Below, one piece after another: positions 1 through 8,449 of a stretch of DNA of 34,792 bases. Position 1 is the stretch's first letter; the number at the start of each line of letters is the position of its first letter. A program made the translations under genes and the position numbers. Source of the stretch: Alphaproteobacteria bacterium (lineage in GTDB: Bacteria; Pseudomonadota; Alphaproteobacteria; ATCC43930; CGMCC-115725). Location of the stretch: NCBI GenBank assembly GCA_030041385.1, contig JASHNY010000248.1, positions 1 to 34,792 of the forward strand. The letters are read 5' to 3'. A model generated the notes under the pieces. It made no database searches. It was not told the DNA's origin and worked only from the letters and a program-made list of their open reading frames with translations.

Positions 1-611
1 TCCCCTGCGACGTCACCCGCGAGGACGACATCATCCGCCTGATCGCCGATACCGAAAGCCGTTTCGGCCCGATCGACCTGTTCTGCTCGAATGCCGGGAT
101 TGCCGTGCTCGATCCCGATTGGGACAACCCGGGAAGCGCCCCGGACGACGGCTGGGCGCGCAGCTGGGCGGTCAATGTGATGGCGCATGTCTATGCCGCC
201 CGCCACCTTATCCCGCGCATGAGCGCGCGCGGCGGCGGATATTTCCTGCAAACCGTCTCGGCCGCCGGCCTGCTGTCGCAGATCGGCAGCGGCCCCTATT
301 CCGCGACCAAGCACGCCGCGCTCGGCTTTGCCGAAAACCTTGCGATCAACGTGCGCGACCGCGGCATCAAGGTCTCGGTGCTTTGTCCGCAAGGTGTCGA
401 TACGGCCATGCTGCGCGGCATCGACCGCGGCGTCCCGGACATGAACGGCGTGCTGACCGCCGAAGCCGTCGCCGGCGCCGTCGTCGCCGGGCTCGACGCC
501 GAGAAATTCCTGATCCTCCCGCACCCTGAAGTCGCAACCTATATCCGCCGCAAAGCCGACGACTACGACCGCTGGCTTGGCGGGATGGCGCGGCTGCGGC
601 GGGGAATGTAG
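1..611 (+). CDS. Short-chain dehydrogenase/reductase (SDR), 5' end outside window
   Basis: The reading frame is open from base 3 to the stop at 609-611, so the N-terminal Rossmann glycine motif lies upstream of the window. The visible part has SDR landmarks in order: an acidic CDVT segment (adenine-ring contact region), the SNAGIA version of the NAG motif, and the catalytic YSATK (YxxxK) preceded by a serine-containing strand (QTVSAAGL). A CPQGVDTAML segment follows, equivalent to the cofactor-closing PG motif. This indicates an NAD(P)-dependent oxidoreductase of the classical SDR type. The substrate cannot be told. It lies 113 bp upstream of the bkd genes on the same strand and could be co-transcribed or simply adjacent. 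The family call is firm; the role is open. Confidence 0.9.
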   Translation, partial: PCDVTREDDIIRLIADTESRFGPIDLFCSNAGIAVLDPDWDNPGSAPDDGWARSWAVNVMAHVYAARHLIPRMSARGGGYFLQTVSAAGLLSQIGSGPYSATKHAALGFAENLAINVRDRGIKVSVLCPQGVDTAMLRGIDRGVPDMNGVLTAEAVAGAVVAGLDAEKFLILPHPEVATYIRRKADDYDRWLGGMARLRRGM

Positions 612-691
612 GAGGGCGAAGCGAAATTTTCCGTCTCGCCCGGTTTTTGCCGGGATCATCGCTGACTTTTCCCCGGTTCGGCTTACGTTAA

Positions 692-1966
<1,275 letters not shown>

Positions 1967-1969
1967 CCG

Positions 1970-2983
1970 ATGCCGTCGATGAACATGGTGCAGGCGCTCA
2001 ACTCGGCCATGGACGTGATGCTGACGCGCGACCCCAACGTGCTGATCTTCGGCGAGGATGTCGGGTTTTACGGCGGGGTGTTTCGCGTTACCGAGGGCTT
2101 GCAGAAAAAGCACGGCATGCAGCGCGTGTTCGATACCCCGATCGCCGAGGGCGGCATGCTCGCCGTGGCCGTCGGCATGGGCGCCTACGGATTGCGGCCG
2201 GTCGTCGAAGTTCAGTTTGCCGACTACATCTATCCGGCGACCGACCAGCTGATCTCAGAGGCGGCGCGCTTGCGCTACCGCTCGGCCGGCGAGTTCTGGG
2301 CGCCGATCACGGTGCGGGCACCGTGCGGCGGCGGCATTTTCGGCGGCCAGACCCACAGCCAGAGCCCGGAGGCGATCTTCACCCATGTCTGCGGGCTGAA
2401 GACGGTGATCCCGTCGAACCCGTACGACGCCAAAGGGCTGCTGATCAGCGCCATCGAAGACGACGACCCGGTCGTGTTTTTCGAGCCGAAGCGCCTCTAC
2501 AACGGCCCGTTCGACGGGCACCCCGACCGGCCCGCCCGGTCATGGGCGCAGCATCGCCAGAGCGAGGTGCCCGAAGGATATTACGCAATCCCGCTGGGCC
2601 AGGCGGCGATCGTCCGCCCCGGCGCGGCGGTGACGATCCTCGCCTACGGCACGATGGTTCACGTCGCGCTCGCCGGCGCCGAGGAGGCCGGGGTCGATGC
2701 CGAGGTGATCGACCTGCGCACCCTGCTGCCGCTCGACATCGACACGATCACCGCGTCGGTCGCCAAGACCGGGCGCTGCGTCATCGCCCACGAGGCGACG
2801 CGCACCAGCGGCTTCGGCGCCGAGTTGGCGGCGCTGGTGCAGGAGCGTTGCTTCTATCACCTCGAAGCGCCGATCGTGCGGGTGACGGGTTGGGACACGC
2901 CCTATCCGCATGTCTTCGAGTGGGAGTATTTCCCCGGGCCGAAGCGCGTCGCCGACGGCATCCGCCAGGCCATGGCGGAATGA
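1970..2983 (+). CDS. bkdA2: Branched-chain 2-oxoacid dehydrogenase E1 component, beta subunit
   Basis: A 337-residue transketolase-like protein, close to the usual length of BkdA2. It forms the E1 heterotetramer with the alpha subunit. Recognisable signatures are the N-terminal MNMVQALNSAMD, FGEDVGFYGGVFRVTEGL (holding the conserved ThDP-contacting Glu), DTPIAEGGMLAVAVGMGAYG, and a C-terminal transketolase domain with VIDLRTLLPLDIDTI and TGWDTPYPH. It sits 3 bp after E1-alpha and its stop is 1 bp before the E2 start codon, so the three genes are almost certainly one transcript. Nothing is missing or truncated. Confidence 0.95.
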   Translation: MPSMNMVQALNSAMDVMLTRDPNVLIFGEDVGFYGGVFRVTEGLQKKHGMQRVFDTPIAEGGMLAVAVGMGAYGLRPVVEVQFADYIYPATDQLISEAARLRYRSAGEFWAPITVRAPCGGGIFGGQTHSQSPEAIFTHVCGLKTVIPSNPYDAKGLLISAIEDDDPVVFFEPKRLYNGPFDGHPDRPARSWAQHRQSEVPEGYYAIPLGQAAIVRPGAAVTILAYGTMVHVALAGAEEAGVDAEVIDLRTLLPLDIDTITASVAKTGRCVIAHEATRTSGFGAELAALVQERCFYHLEAPIVRVTGWDTPYPHVFEWEYFPGPKRVADGIRQAMAE

Positions 2984-2984
2984 C

Positions 2985-4259
2985 ATGGCGCTTTACGTCG
3001 TCAAACTGCCCGATATCGGCGAAGGCACCACCGAGGCCGAGATCGTCGCCTGGCACGTCAAGGTTGGCGACCGCATCGGCGAGGACGACCCGCTCGTCGA
3101 TGTGATGACCGACAAGGCGACGGTCGAATTGCCGGCGCCGGTCGGCGGCACCGTCGTCGCGCTGCACGGCGCGGTCGGCGAAAAGCGGCCGGTCGGTTCG
3201 GAACTGGTGGCGCTGGAGATCGAGAGCGAAGAAGCGGCGGCCGGAGCGGCGTCGGCACCCGCCACCGCTCATCCATCGGCCCCCCCTCCCCCACCAGCCG
3301 CGGGCTTGACCCGCGGGGAGACGGGTGAGGGCCATGCCGCCGCGCCAGCGCCGCCCGCCGAAAAGCCGCGCGCCTCGCCGGCCGTGCGGCACCGGGCGCT
3401 GAACCATGGTGTGGCGTTGCAGGCCGTGCCCGGCACCGGGCCCGGCGGGCGCATCACCCAGGCCGATCTCGACGCCTATCTCGCCAAAGGACCACCGGCG
3501 CAAGAGGCGGTGGCGACGATGCCGGCGAGAGCGCCGCCGCCCACCGCGGTGGCGGCCGGGGACGATGCGATCGAGGCGGTGCCGATCGTCGGGCTGCGCC
3601 GGGCCATCGCCGCGCATCTCGAGGAGGCCAATCGCCGCATCCCGCATTTTTCCTATGTCGAGGAGGTCGATGTCGATGCGCTGGAGGCATTGCGCGCGCA
3701 TCTCAACGCGGCCGAGCCGCAACGCCCGCACCTGACCCTGCTGCCGTTTCTGTTGCGCGCGATTGTCAAGGCGGCGGCGGCGCACCCGCAGGTCAACGCG
3801 CGCTTCGACGACGATGCCGGCATTCTCAACCGGTTCAAGGCGGTGCATCTCGGCGTCGCGACGCAGACCCCGAACGGGCTGGTCGTGCCGGTGGTCCGCC
3901 ATGCCGAACGCCTGGACCTGTGGCAGGCCGCGGCGGAGATCGCCCGCCTCGCCGAGGCGGCGCGCGCCGGCAAGGCAACGCGGGCCGAGCTTGTCGGCTC
4001 GACGATCACGGTCACCAGCCTCGGCGCGCTCGGCGGCATCGCCGCGACCCCGGTCATCAACCTGCCGGAGGTGGCGATCGTCGGCGTCAACAAGATCGTC
4101 GCGCGCCCGATCGTCCGCGACGGGCAGATCGTCGTCGCCCGGATCATGAACCTGTCGTCGTCGTTTGATCACCGCATCGTCGACGGCTGGGAGGCCGCGT
4201 CGTTCATCCAGCGGGTCAAAGCCGGCCTCGAACATCCGGCGACCCTGTTCATCGGCTGA
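2985..4259 (+). CDS. bkdB: Branched-chain 2-oxoacid dehydrogenase E2 (lipoyl acyltransferase)
   Basis: A 424-residue dihydrolipoyl acyltransferase; the start chosen at 2985 gives MALYVVKLPDIGEGTTEAEI directly after the E1-beta stop. Domains in order: one lipoyl domain (residues 1-80, lipoylated Lys44 in MTDKATV); a Pro/Ala-rich linker (about 85-127); a peripheral-subunit (E3/E1) binding domain near 128-165 (RASPAVRHRAL ... GGRITQADLDAYL); and a 2-oxoacid acyltransferase domain ending with the catalytic HRIVDG (HxxxDG). The length equals P. putida BkdB. The linker contains the in-frame translation of a perfect hairpin (3298-3316) described separately. No lpdV/E3 gene follows, so E3 must come from elsewhere in the genome. 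Confidence 0.95.
   Translation: MALYVVKLPDIGEGTTEAEIVAWHVKVGDRIGEDDPLVDVMTDKATVELPAPVGGTVVALHGAVGEKRPVGSELVALEIESEEAAAGAASAPATAHPSAPPPPPAAGLTRGETGEGHAAAPAPPAEKPRASPAVRHRALNHGVALQAVPGTGPGGRITQADLDAYLAKGPPAQEAVATMPARAPPPTAVAAGDDAIEAVPIVGLRRAIAAHLEEANRRIPHFSYVEEVDVDALEALRAHLNAAEPQRPHLTLLPFLLRAIVKAAAAHPQVNARFDDDAGILNRFKAVHLGVATQTPNGLVVPVVRHAERLDLWQAAAEIARLAEAARAGKATRAELVGSTITVTSLGALGGIAATPVINLPEVAIVGVNKIVARPIVRDGQIVVARIMNLSSSFDHRIVDGWEAASFIQRVKAGLEHPATLFIG
3298..3316. repeat. REP-like hairpin inside the E2 linker
   Basis: A perfect inverted repeat with 7-bp arms CCGCGGG and CCCGCGG around the loop CTTGA, flanked by C-rich and G-rich stretches (3280-3295 and 3316-3330) that pair imperfectly. The same CTTGA loop occurs in the intergenic hairpin at 34379-34399. 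It is translated as part of the flexible linker between the lipoyl and binding domains. Confidence 0.6.
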
Positions 4260-4278
4260 TCCGATCCGCCGGCATCGA

Positions 4279-4308
4279 TTGACAAGATTTCGCGCAACGG
4301 CCCAGACT
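4279..4308 (+). promoter_or_regulatory. Possible promoter before the biotinyl protein gene
   Basis: A perfect TTGACA hexamer (4279-4284) is followed after 18 bp by CAGACT, which matches the -10 consensus at only three of six positions. It lies about 75 bp upstream of the GTG start at 4360, in the only sizeable gap after the bkd genes. This would let the small carrier be expressed separately. Weak evidence. Confidence 0.3.
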
Positions 4309-4359
4309 CCTTGCGGCATCGGGATGCCGCGGCCGGTTGCGCCGCCGGGAGGGGGACGC

Positions 4360-4581
4360 GTGGCGGAACTCAGGGTGGTTGCAGAGATCAGCGGATCGGT
4401 GTGGAAGATCCTGGTCAGACCGGGAGACAGGGTGGACGAAGAGGAACCGCTTGTCCTGCTCGAATCGATGAAGATGGAAATTCCGGTTCTGGCGCCGGAG
4501 GGCGGCACCGTCGTCGCGGTCAACGTCGTCGAGGGAACCGTCATCGGCGAGGGCGAGCTGATCGTCGTCATGCAGACGTGA
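4360..4581 (+). CDS. Stand-alone biotinyl/lipoyl attachment-domain protein (BCCP-like, 73 aa)
   Basis: A single biotinyl/lipoyl beta-barrel domain of 73 residues. The ESMKMEIP motif places the carrier lysine at residue 38, and MKM is the classical biotinylation signature rather than the lipoylation type (TDKA) seen in the neighbouring E2. Such mini-proteins serve as biotin carboxyl carrier subunits for acyl-CoA or other carboxylases. No carboxylase gene is in the window, so the partner is unknown. The GTG at 4360 was chosen because GGGAGGGGGA lies just upstream and the domain begins at once; an in-frame ATG at 4324 would add 12 residues of Pro/Gly-rich sequence. It sits where lpdV is found in Pseudomonas bkd operons, but 100 bp separate it from bkdB. 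Confidence 0.8.
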   Translation: MAELRVVAEISGSVWKILVRPGDRVDEEEPLVLLESMKMEIPVLAPEGGTVVAVNVVEGTVIGEGELIVVMQT

Positions 4582-4702
4582 CCCCGCGGCCGCGAATGAT
4601 CGGCGTCGTCCGGCTTCTTCGCGACAGGGCTGGCCGCATCGCCGGTGGCGGCTCCGCGGAAATCGCGATATGACACCACCGCCGAAGACGCGGGCCGCGC
4701 GG

Positions 4703-4777
4703 TGGGGCGTAGCCAAGAGGTAAGGCACCGGATTTTGATTCCGGCATTCGGAGGTTCGAATCCTCCCGCCCCAGCCA
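4703..4777 (+). tRNA. tRNA-Gln (anticodon UUG)
   Basis: A complete cloverleaf can be drawn. The acceptor TGGGGCG pairs with CGCCCCA at 4767-4773, with discriminator G4774 and encoded CCA at 4775-4777. The anticodon stem CCGGA/TCCGG encloses the loop TTTTGAT, giving anticodon TTG (reads CAA). The T-arm is GGAGG-TTCGAAT-CCTCC. This is the usual alphaproteobacterial tRNA-Gln(UUG). Confidence 0.97.
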
Positions 4778-4858
4778 GCCAACGGGCGCGCCCGCCACCA
4801 TCGGCCGATTTTCAGATCCTCGACCGAACAGGGCGAACCAGATCACCCGCGCCGAAGC

Positions 4859-7231
4859 TTATTGCCGGGCCATCGCGAGGCCGAGGCGTTGCTCGGGCGT
4901 GATCAAATAGTCGAGATTGATTGCGGCCGTTCCGATATCGATCTCGACCCAGTTGACTTCGCCGGTGAACTTGGGTCCGCGCTTGCCGTAATCATGGGTC
5001 ACGGGCGATCCCGCCTCGAAGCCGACGTCGCAGGTCTCATCGGCGGAGAAGGCGATGGGCTCCGTCCGCTCGACGCGGCCTTCGCCGCATTTTACGCCAT
5101 CGATGAACAGGCTGACCAAGCCGCCTCTCGCGAGGCCGCCGCCGTCATAGGCGAACTCCATCCGCACCCGGTGCTGGCCGGCCGGAATCCGGCTCGTCCC
5201 CTCGATGTAGTACTGCTCGACGCCGTAGAAATTGTAGCAGTATTTCGGCTTGCCTTCCTTGGCGTAGAGGCTCCAACCGCCGATCAGGCCACCTTGGGCG
5301 ATGATGACACCCTCGGCGCCCGCCTCCGGCACGACCACCTCGGCGGTGATCGAATGCGACTTGTTCTTGAAATTGATGACCGAATTTTCGGTCAGGCGCC
5401 CCATGCCGCCGAACAACAATTGCCGCGTGCCCTTGATCAGCTCCGGGCGGCCGGCGAGTTCGGAATTGGCGCGTTCGGCGAAGCGGTCATCGAGCGGCAG
5501 GACGTTGTACTTGACCGCCTCGATCAGCCACAACCGCTGCAGCTCATGAAGCTTTTCCGGAAATTGCTTGGACAGATCGCGTGACTGGCTCCAGTCGGTA
5601 TTGGTGTCGTAAAGCTCCCAGATATCGTCATCGAATGCCGGCAGCTTGACACCGCCGGTGAGCCATGGTGTGCGATGGCGCGTGACCGCGGTCCAACCTT
5701 TGTGATAGAGGCCGCGATTGCCGGCCATCTCGAAGTACTGGGTCTCGCGACGTTCGGCAGCGCCCGCGTCATTGAACGAATACGCCATGCTGACACCTTG
5801 GATCGGCATCTGCGCGACGCCGTTCACAAACAGCGGCTCGGGCAGACCCGCAGCCTCCAGGAGGGTCGGCGCGACGTCGATCACGTGGTGGAATTGCTGG
5901 CGGATTTCGTCTTTGCCGGTGATGCCGTTCGGCCAATGGACGACCAGCCCGTTGCGCGTGCCGCCCCAATGAGACGCCACCTGCTTGCTCCATTGGAAGG
6001 GCGTGTCCATCGCGTGCGCCCAGGCGACCGCGTAATGGTTGTAGGCCTCGAAACCGCCCAGCTTGTCGATATGCGCCTTCATGAACTCCGGCGACTCCAG
6101 ATCGGGGAAGCCGGTCAGCGGCGCCAGCTCGTTATAGGCGCCCTGTAGCGTGCCTTCGGCGGACGCGCCGTTGTCGCCGATGATCACGTAGATCAGCGTG
6201 TCGTCGAGAATGCGAAGGTCCTGCAGCGCATCGACGAGCCGCCCGATATGGTGGTCGGTGTGCTCCATGAACCCGGCGTAAAGTTCCATCTGGCGGACAA
6301 GAACCGGCTTCATGTCGTCCGCGACCGAGTCCCAGGACGGGATTTCGGCATGACGCTGGGTCAGCTGGCAGTCCTGCGGGATCACGCCGAGATCCCTCTG
6401 CCGTGCGAAGATGTCGTCGCGCAAGCGATCCCAGCCGTGATCGAATTTGCCCTTGTACTTGTCCGCCCAGGCCGCCGGCACGTGATGCGGGGCGTGCGTC
6501 GCGCCCGGCGCGTAATACATGAAGAATGGCTTGTCGGGCATCAGCGCCTGTTGCTGACGCACCCAGTTGATCGCCTTTGTCGTCATGTCGTCGGTAAAGT
6601 GGTAGCCCTCCTCCGGCGTCTTGTCCGGCTCGACCGGGGTCGTGCCTTCGTAAAGCGCCGGGTACCACTGGTTGGTCTCGCCGCCGAGGAAGCCATAGAA
6701 ATATTCGAACCCGCCGCCGCCGGTCGGCCAAGCGTCGAACGGCCCCATTGGGCTGGTCTCCCATACTGGCACTTCATGGCATTTGCCGAACTGCGCCGTC
6801 GAATACCCGTTGAGCTTAAGCGTTCGCGCGATCGGCGAGACGGTGTTAGGCAGGATCGAATTGTATCCCGGCGCCGAGGTGGCGATCTCGGTGATCCCAC
6901 CCATTCCAACCGAGTGATGGTTGCGCCCGGTCAGCAGGGCCTGGCGCGTCGGCGAGCACAGCGCCGTCGTGTGAAAGCGGTTATATTTGAGCCCGTTCTT
7001 CGCCAGCTTGTCGATGTTGGGGGTGTAGCACGGCCCGCCAAACGCTGAGGTCGCGCCAAAACCCACATCGTCGATGAGGATCACCAGGAAGTTGGGCGCG
7101 CCTTTGGGCGGACGGAGCAGCTCGATCGGCGGATACTTCGTATCCGGGTCCTTGGCGTCATAGGTCGTCAAACCGACATGCGCGCGATCGGGAATAGGAA
7201 GAACCGTCCTCGGGAGCTGCTCGTTGCTCAT
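4859..7231 (-). CDS. Arylsulfatase-type sulfatase, large cytoplasmic form (790 aa)
   Basis: A type I sulfatase of the alkaline-phosphatase superfamily that hydrolyses a sulfate ester. The first metal-binding pair is IDDVGFG (Asp54-Asp55). The catalytic CSPTR (Cys92) matches the C-x-P-x-R core that formylglycine-generating enzyme converts to formylglycine. A GKCHE segment holds the active-site Lys, and IGDNG provides the distal metal Asp-Asn. The last 200 residues form the extra domain common in roughly 780-aa bacterial arylsulfatases. No N-terminal signal peptide is present, so it is probably cytoplasmic. The start at 7231 has GGAGG just upstream. No FGE gene is visible. An MFS-transporter remnant lies divergently beside it, perhaps once its transport partner. 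The substrate is unknown. Confidence 0.92.
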   Translation of the reverse strand: MSNEQLPRTVLPIPDRAHVGLTTYDAKDPDTKYPPIELLRPPKGAPNFLVILIDDVGFGATSAFGGPCYTPNIDKLAKNGLKYNRFHTTALCSPTRQALLTGRNHHSVGMGGITEIATSAPGYNSILPNTVSPIARTLKLNGYSTAQFGKCHEVPVWETSPMGPFDAWPTGGGGFEYFYGFLGGETNQWYPALYEGTTPVEPDKTPEEGYHFTDDMTTKAINWVRQQQALMPDKPFFMYYAPGATHAPHHVPAAWADKYKGKFDHGWDRLRDDIFARQRDLGVIPQDCQLTQRHAEIPSWDSVADDMKPVLVRQMELYAGFMEHTDHHIGRLVDALQDLRILDDTLIYVIIGDNGASAEGTLQGAYNELAPLTGFPDLESPEFMKAHIDKLGGFEAYNHYAVAWAHAMDTPFQWSKQVASHWGGTRNGLVVHWPNGITGKDEIRQQFHHVIDVAPTLLEAAGLPEPLFVNGVAQMPIQGVSMAYSFNDAGAAERRETQYFEMAGNRGLYHKGWTAVTRHRTPWLTGGVKLPAFDDDIWELYDTNTDWSQSRDLSKQFPEKLHELQRLWLIEAVKYNVLPLDDRFAERANSELAGRPELIKGTRQLLFGGMGRLTENSVINFKNKSHSITAEVVVPEAGAEGVIIAQGGLIGGWSLYAKEGKPKYCYNFYGVEQYYIEGTSRIPAGQHRVRMEFAYDGGGLARGGLVSLFIDGVKCGEGRVERTEPIAFSADETCDVGFEAGSPVTHDYGKRGPKFTGEVNWVEIDIGTAAINLDYLITPEQRLGLAMARQ

Positions 7232-7243
7232 GCCTGCCTCCGC

Positions 7244-7266
7244 TCAGCCAGCATCACATTGGCTGA
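7244..7266. promoter_or_regulatory. Small inverted repeat upstream of the sulfatase gene
   Basis: TCAGCCA (7244-7250) and TGGCTGA (7260-7266) are perfect 7-bp arms separated by 9 bp, starting 13 bp upstream of the sulfatase start codon. It could be an operator or a leader hairpin, or chance. Nothing else supports a function. Confidence 0.25.
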
Positions 7267-7400
7267 CTTTGATGGGGCGATCCTGTTCGATGCGGGGAAC
7301 GGCGGGCTATGCAGTTTCGGCAAAAGCGCGGGTTGCTTCCGCCCTTTCGACTCTCTCAATATCCGATGGGTCTTCGGCCAGCCGGGTGCCGGGCCGCAAG

Positions 7401-7813
7401 ATGGATAGCATCTCGTTCAGCGGCTACCAGGTCTTGCTCATTTTCATCCTCGCCCTCGTCGGCTTCATCGAGGGCTACGATCTGTTTATGACCGGCTCAC
7501 TGATTGTGCTGGCCAAGGCGCCGCCCAACCTGACCGAGGCCGACGTGCAATGGCTGCTCGTCGGCCTCGGCCATCTTGGGGCCAGGTGATCGGCGTCATC
7601 GCGATGACGTTCTTCACCCTGCTGATGCCGCCGGTGCAGAATGCCGAGCAGCTGCTCATCCTGCGGGCGTTGCCCGGGCTCGGCGCCGGCGGCCTGATGC
7701 CGTTTTTCATGGCGCCGCATACCGGCTCGCCGATCGGTGCCTTCGTCCCGATCGTGTGGGGCGAGGAGACGATCGGCCAGATCGAGGTGATCGCCGCCGA
7801 TGGGGCTGAGTAA
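7401..7813 (+). pseudogene. Remnant of an MFS transporter
   Basis: Two short fragments in different frames resemble parts of a major facilitator permease. The first (7401-7589) starts MDSISFSGYQ and contains a TM1-like helix with FIEGYDLFMTGSL, typical of aromatic-acid/H+ symporter-like MFS proteins. It runs into a stop just after GLGHLG. The second (about 7587-7813, another frame) continues with VIGVIAMTFFTLLMPP and LLILRALPGLGAGGLMP, a TM4-like segment, then jumps to a short tail. Intact members have about 400-450 residues and 12 helices; here most of the protein is absent and the frame is broken. I infer an internal deletion plus frameshift, leaving a non-functional relic. Confidence 0.7.
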
Positions 7814-7832
7814 CGTTCTTGGCTTTCAACAG

Positions 7833-8087
7833 CTAGGGAGCCGCCCGGCGCTCGATGCGGACCCGCCACACTCGCGGTCCTGCTTCAACATAGTCCCAGC
7901 CAAACTGTCCTGCCCGCTCTGCCTCGAGCTGGTAGTAGAGCGGCTTCGGATCATGGTCGTTGACCAGGATGAACGCCTCGCCCCGGTTGAGATGATCGCA
8001 GCGCTTGAAGATCAGCGTGTGACGATCACGCGGTGCTAACGACCGCACGTCGAGTTCGACCAGCGCGTTGTTAGGGTCTTGGGTCAT
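7833..8087 (-). CDS. DUF2249 domain protein (84 aa)
   Basis: A single DUF2249 domain: an LDVRSL strand, PRDRHTLIFKRCDHL, then FILVNDHDPKPLYYQLEAE and a C-terminal GWDYVEAGPRVWRVRIER. The fold is TusA-like and the D-x-x-P-L-Y-Y-Q core is the family hallmark. The biochemical role is not established; members cluster with haem-copper oxidase, haemoglobin and NO-response genes, as here. The start overlaps the stop of the upstream 107-aa gene by 4 bp (ATGA), showing translational coupling. It is the last gene of the COX1 transcript. Confidence 0.85.
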   Translation of the reverse strand: MTQDPNNALVELDVRSLAPRDRHTLIFKRCDHLNRGEAFILVNDHDPKPLYYQLEAERAGQFGWDYVEAGPRVWRVRIERRAAP

Positions 8088-8407
8088 GGCAAATCCTTCC
8101 TCTGTTGGTGCGGTGTAGCCGTCAATCGGTGCAGAAGACCGTTGTACCGTTGGGCGGCATGGGGCATTTCGCGGCGGAGCAGAGACCAGGCCGCCGCGGC
8201 GATGCGGCAGGCGAGATCGCTCTGACCGGCCGCGCCGAGCGCGAGGAGCGCCTCGCGCAAGAGTTCGTCCAGCCCGGCAAGATGTTCGGCGGCACGAGCC
8301 TGGGCGCCATCGTCGGGAGCGGCCCGGCCATGCGGATGTGGTTCCGACGCACTGCTATCGTCTTCCTGCGTCATCGCGGTGATTGCGCGGTGGCTGGCCG
8401 GCGTCAT
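8084..8407 (-). CDS. Small uncharacterised protein (107 aa) between COX1 and DUF2249 genes
   Basis: I do not recognise a named family. The N-terminal 40 residues are polar and low in complexity (EDDSSASEPHPHG). The C-terminal part is Ala/Leu-rich and predicted helical (AAEHLAGLDELLREALLALG ... IAAAAWSLLRREMP), with no membrane helix or metal-binding motif. It is 42 bp downstream of COX1 and overlaps the DUF2249 gene by 4 bp, so it is almost certainly translated in that operon. A role linked to the oxidase or DUF2249 protein is inferred from position only. Confidence 0.65.
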   Translation of the reverse strand: MTPASHRAITAMTQEDDSSASEPHPHGRAAPDDGAQARAAEHLAGLDELLREALLALGAAGQSDLACRIAAAAWSLLRREMPHAAQRYNGLLHRLTATPHQQRKDLP

Positions 8408-8449
8408 GGTGCAACCTCGTTCGCCATTTTCCAGCGCTCGCCGGCGGGA

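Noticed and set aside
639-654. CCCGG-TTTTTG-CCGGG hairpin after the SDR gene as a terminator
   Set aside because: Short stem and no T-run after it; could be chance in GC-rich DNA.
2781-4679. Long open frame on the minus strand opposite bkdA2/bkdB
   Set aside because: Composition is Arg/Gly/Asp-rich without domains, and it lies antisense to clear bkd genes; in this GC-rich DNA antisense frames stay open by codon bias.
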